Below, in pieces: positions 59,301-64,000 of a stretch of 64,000 nt of DNA (within the stretch, counting starts at the first letter, position 1; every line of letters starts with the position of its first letter). Position numbers and translations under genes: made by a program. The DNA is from Verpa conica (lineage: Eukaryota > Ascomycota > Pezizomycetes > Pezizales > Morchellaceae): contig JAUFSD010000005.1 of assembly GCA_033030425.1 (NCBI GenBank), forward strand, positions 1,229,001-1,293,000, written 5' to 3'. The notes under the pieces were generated by a model. It was given only the letters and a program-made list of their open reading frames with translations. It was not told the DNA's origin and searched no databases.

Positions 59301-62300
59301 AATGTTGGTACTAGCTAGTGTGCCGTTAGTTTACAATACAGAGCCTAGAACACTAATAAATGTCTGTGTACTAAAACAGTATAGGTTCACCTTACTAGAC
59401 GATTACAATCGGATCTTATACTCGAACTAAGATCGCCTGATAAGAGATATGAAAAGGCAAGTACGGAATTCTCGTAGGTAAACCCATATTTAGGACTATT
59501 ATCCCGAGAATCAGCGCTGATTATATGGGCTGTAAAAGCTCATGAGGTGTCACTCGGGGGACCTAGAGGTTACTTGCATTAGCATTCCCTTAAGCTATAC
59601 AATTTTGGTATAAATACCGGTCATATGATCAACTTGCGCCATGATAGTCCCTTTTTAGCACCTAAATGCAATTCATAAGAACCTAGTACATTTTACTCTT
59701 GGGGACCTAAAGCTTTGAGCTCAATGGCAGAAGACCAACACAGCAGGGTATTGCACGGGGGTCAACCGGCCAGAAAAGCCATTCCAGAGTAGGTTCTGCT
59801 GTACACTGGCCTATACTCTCCAGACTCTTCCACAGGTTTGTACCTGCCTATGGCAATGGTCCATTGCTGGTATCAGCGCATTGTCTCGGGCTGAATCAGT
59901 CCCGTACCAATCATCAACCCTCTAACTAAATGACCAGTGACTTGGGATCTAAAGTACTATTCTAATTGGAGCCCACAACAGCCTCTAGAGGCCGCCTCAT
60001 CTCTCAGCTGGTAGGTCCTAAGCATCATTCGACTATCCCACGCGCACGGTTCCCCAACTCGCCCCCACGTTGGTGGTAAACCTCGGGTTCTGGTCGGCTT
60101 TCAGCCACAGCATACATGGCAGGAAGTATCCCCGTTCAGGTCTCCCTCAGTGTAAACAGTTGTTTTAATCTAAGCCCCCTTCTTCCAGTCTACCGTTATG
60201 AGAGGCTATAGGATATTTGGCCCCCCCCAGCTTTCCCGTTTTTCTCGTTGATAGGCAGTTGGAGTACCGTTAGAATGCCATACCAAGAAGTCTGATCATC
60301 ACTTTCCCGTTCCCACACATGCATATCTCCATCTGGCCATAGCTTGCGGCTGCTGCGCCCTGCAAAAGGGTTACCTGTTGGCCAAAGCAGTCTGCCTGCA
60401 ATGAATGACATTCCCCAGTTCCAAGACTGGGCCGCCGTTTTTTCTTCTTGTCCAAAGTGAAAAAAATTTCTTCTCATCCAATACTCTAGATCCCGTGCCT
60501 GACGTGGCAGTGCAGATTCGTAGCACTTTCAACTGCATAGATTATATGCTACTGCTTCCTAGGTTACAATTATCACACATTCATCATTTACTTTGTTATA
60601 TCTGCCCGCATTATATCTGCGTGCAGCGAGTAGAGTACGTACTGCGGATATCATTTGAATTGTCACAACGCGGCTCGTACCTGAGTTTCTCCTTTTGCTT
60701 TTTTTTCTCTTGCCTTCTTTCCTTGCCTTTTGTTTCTTGACCTGTATTTTCTTTTTCTCCCCGATGGTGCATCTCGGAGATCCCCCGCAGTAGCTGGAGG
60801 ACCGATGAGAGGATACGTGTCAGGTCGGAGAACTCTAAAAAGTTCATCTCTATGATCGGGCAAGTTTCTGCAATTTTTTTCTCTTTTCCCCTTCCTTTTT
60901 TCCCCTCATTGCGCGGGTTGTACTCAGTCGTAATGCTGTTTCTGCACGTATTTGTTTTTCTTTTCTTTTCTTATGGGTGCGCATTTGTGTAAGATACGAG
61001 GAGCCTAACTCCTGGGATCAGGGTTAATCATAGTTGATGATAATATAAGCTTCAGTGTAGATAATCTATAAATCAGTAAAGAGAAAAAGAAAAACCGACA
61101 AGGATGTGTAGTTCATGGATTATCACTCGATGGATCACATCCTCGAGGGTCACAATAGAGTATTATTCCCCACAAGGGGTTGAAAACCCAGGATATAAAA
61201 GATGGGGAAAATCCATTGATAAAAAGCGCCATTAAATAGAACGATATTAAAATAAAAAAAACGCCCCTCTTATACACTACTACTATGAAACATAACCCCT
61301 CCTTCGGTGATGATGAGGTATTATGGAACATTCTATCCGGCCGTTTTACTTAAACCAGGAACGCCTTTGCCGATGCCACATAAATCCAAGATACGAAAAC
61401 CCAAAGTGATGTCATGATCCGATAACATGCAGAAGCTCATTTGTACGATATCTGTACCACCAGGATCGTTGGTATTTCGATCCTGCCTATGCATCTGCAA
61501 AGAACTCCTTGGAACCCCCCGTCAAAGATATGGGGATTGAAACAATAAATTTTGTATTTATGAAAGTATCTGAGGCTACGGGTTTTAAAAAAAATAAAAA
61601 TACACCGAGGTGGTTCAAATGATGTACATAGCTAGGGCTGTCTTCTATAACGACTTTCATGCGTTTGGTTTTACATGGTCTTGTCTTGGAGTAGGTTTTG
61701 TATCGTGGCCGCTGGAAGTGCAATATCGATAGAGTTTAACTTCGTGTCAAAATAAGCACTTCTGATGTTGTCATGCTATGAGAGGGGAGGGGGGATTATA
61801 GGAACCGCATAAGAATACCCACTGTAGTAGTAGCCTCGTTCAGCCTTACTCATTATCTACTGTTTTCCAGGGCAGACATGAGCATGTAACTACTTAGAAG
61901 CAGGGTTTCTTATTTGAGGGGAGGGAGATGTCTTAGTGTGTGTGTGATATTTTCCCTATCGACTGGTCAGAGTAATTAAGACTTGCATGTTTTTGCCTTG
62001 CCCCGAGGAGAGAATAGTAGCAACACGCTGCAAATCAGGGGCTAGCCACGAGGCTTACCTCTGTAGTAAAAATCTTTCACTCGTAACTGGGTGTTGGGCT
62101 GGGCAGGGATTATACTGACCTCACCGCCAAGCTGAGTAGGTACTTCTGACCACCTATTGGCTCAAACACCGCATGTCAGTCAACACCTCCCCCCTCCCCC
62201 TCCCCCGTACGAGCCATGGACGACAACTGTATAGCCCCGGATATGGGACGAGCTGGATAGTCCGATCAAAGTCAAGGAAACAGAAATAAATGCATGGCAC

Positions 62301-64000
62301 TACGAGTAGAGGTTTTATCAACCCCCCTCCCCCGCTATCACGTCTCCCACAAATAACTTATACCAACTCACTTCAACAGGTGTGCTTTCTCTCATGTCCT
62401 ATAAACAAGAAAGTAGAGACTCTGGAGCACTCCGGAGATAGGTTTCTCGGGGGTGTCACATCCTCTCTATTGTCTCTACATATCAACAATCTACCGACCT
62501 CACGCAAAGGAGGTATCAGTCATATACCTTTCTGTAAGGGAGTTATGGGTCTGCTTTACGAGAGAGCCTAGGAAGCACTACACAGCATGAGAGATGAAAG
62601 CTCGCCAGACCACCGCGCTTCTTCTACCAGCAAACCATTATATCAGAAGTGCAAGAACCTATGGAAATACAGGATATTTCGCCTGGCAACGAAAGGTGAG
62701 TTTGATCAAATAGTTTTCCCCCCAAGGGCTTTTCCATGATACGTTCGCTGATAGTACGGTAGAAGTCAGTTTGACTTTCTCTCTCTATGAGAAACAACGA
62801 CTCCGTGTTGGAATAACGTTGGAGATATCAGAAAACATATTACACATTACCTATGGGGGGGTTACACTTCATTCTATGCAAGCTTTACGCTCGTAAAAAG
62901 AATTAGAAAAGTGGGTGGAATAATCGGCGGAGCCTTAGAAGTCTGCCGTACTCCTTGGAGTTCTTCTCTAGAGGAGTGCTGATCAGCGGTGCTATGGATT
63001 ACGGGAATGTATGGTGGGATCATCTGGAGTGCTGTCATGAACGGTGTTGCTATATCGTGGGACAAACATGCTAATGTTATCATAATGGCGGGTGTATATC
63101 GGGCTCGGGCGCTTCGATACTTGCACGACCTTTCACGGGGTGATTGGCTAGTGTATCCATAGTAATAGAGTTGTATCTTGTGATATCGTGGCACCGTAGT
63201 ACTCGACGGTATAGACAGTCGTTGAGAGTATTCTCCCTGGATATTGTACAGCCTCACCTAGATGTGGCCTGTAAGCGAAGGGGCGAATTCTGCCTCGCGT
63301 CCCTAGAACAATTGCCAGTGGCTCTAGATCCCAAAAGGCGAAACCGAGTCGGGGTAAATCTAGTGCGTAAATCAGATGGAGAAATAGAGCCTTAATACCG
63401 TCTTCGAAGTTAACGGACAATATTAGGTTCTCCGGAACATAGTAAATACAAGATGGGTTCTAATTTTAGAATAATCATAGGAAATCACTCGTAGAGTAGG
63501 TATAATATATATAGTAAGGGGTCCCTAAGGCATATAGTAAGGCGTAGTTTATTTATATTATGTAAGGGGTAATTAACAATGAAGTTTTTCTAGAAAAATC
63601 CAGCCACGGTCGGAATTAATGTGACGTTAATAGAATAGCATTGTCACGTGCATAATAAGCAAAAGGTTATAAAAAACCCCCTAGGGCAGATCTTAATTCA
63701 ATTCTCATCATCTTCCTATACTCTTTTCTATGAAGTTCCTAATATATAGGAAGCAAGAATACTCCACTACACGAGAGAGAAAAAAAGACATTTGGGGAAA
63801 GGAATTGCTCTAAAAAACAGGACAAGAATTCGATAAAAACTAAATTTAAGCGGAAGATATGATGAAAAGAAAGAAAAAATAATATCGAAAAGAAAATTTA
63901 CAATAGAATGGAGAAAGATTGTTTTTCATCATATACTCGAATTTCGACTCATAAGAAATTCATCTAGATGTGATGATGACGGAAAGAACGAAGAGATCTC
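56340..64000. other. Right-hand gene-poor region
   Basis: 56340-56960 is the upstream region of the preceding gene. 57000-58400 has mixed composition without a supported frame. From about 59280 the sequence grows AT-rich with frequent stops. A GC-richer stretch without long frames lies at 59740-60130. C/T-rich low complexity lies at 60690-60770 and 60870-60970. The last 500 bases include a promoter-like TATAAAA (63668-63674) but no intact gene. No tRNA or transposon terminus recognised. Confidence 0.5.
57509..57543 (+). repeat. Five tandem 7-bp AGTCCGC-type units
   Basis: Units read AGTCCAC, AGTCCGC, AGTCCGC, AGTCCAT and AGTCCGC. Short minisatellite without coding context. Confidence 0.85.

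Overview
The window looks like filamentous ascomycete (Pezizomycotina) nuclear DNA. Genes carry short 40-180 bp GT-AG introns, several with CTAAC-like branch sites. Some gene families are fungus-specific (HsbA-type secreted protein, SUN-family wall protein, SesB-type NLR). Compact gene islands alternate with long AT-rich, stop-ridden tracts that look like repeats decayed by RIP-like C-to-T mutation. The species cannot be named from sequence alone.

Layout. 1-2650: AT-rich, no convincing gene. 2654-5860: an NLR-type gene (SesB-like alpha/beta hydrolase, NB-ARC, TPR) broken by what looks like a one-base deletion. 5861-10955: a transposon graveyard with two relics of Ty1/copia gag and a 1.15-kb fold-back element with perfect 66-bp terminal inverted repeats. 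10956-14348: two tandem, paralogous Ser/Thr kinase genes with the same intron positions. 16360-17130: a small secreted HsbA-like gene. 17451-23463: about 6 kb of AT-rich DNA without recognisable genes. 23464-24597: an intronless PD-(D/E)XK nuclease-like gene. 26067-26484: a short TIR-bounded element with an internal duplication.

27613-30747 holds a divergent pair: a coiled-coil protein (minus) and a small roadblock-like protein (plus). 32079-33370 is a SUN-family cell-wall protein. 38138-41071 is a 12-exon membrane protein of a fungal-only type. 41072-45652 is AT-rich with hairpins and short tandem repeats. 45653-51715 is a compact plus-strand housekeeping island: a GFA/CENP-V-type zinc protein, MAF1 (RNA polymerase III repressor), a thioredoxin-like mitochondrial candidate and a HAD hydrolase. 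54120-56339 is a long disordered/coiled-coil protein. 56340-64000 is mostly non-coding and increasingly AT-rich.

Functionally, the left third is accessory: an incompatibility/immunity-type NLR and an expanded kinase pair lie among dead transposons, and two further isolated accessory genes follow. The middle and right parts are conserved cell-biology genes. Exon structures were assembled by eye from splice sites, reading phase and family motifs; no alignment or expression data were available.
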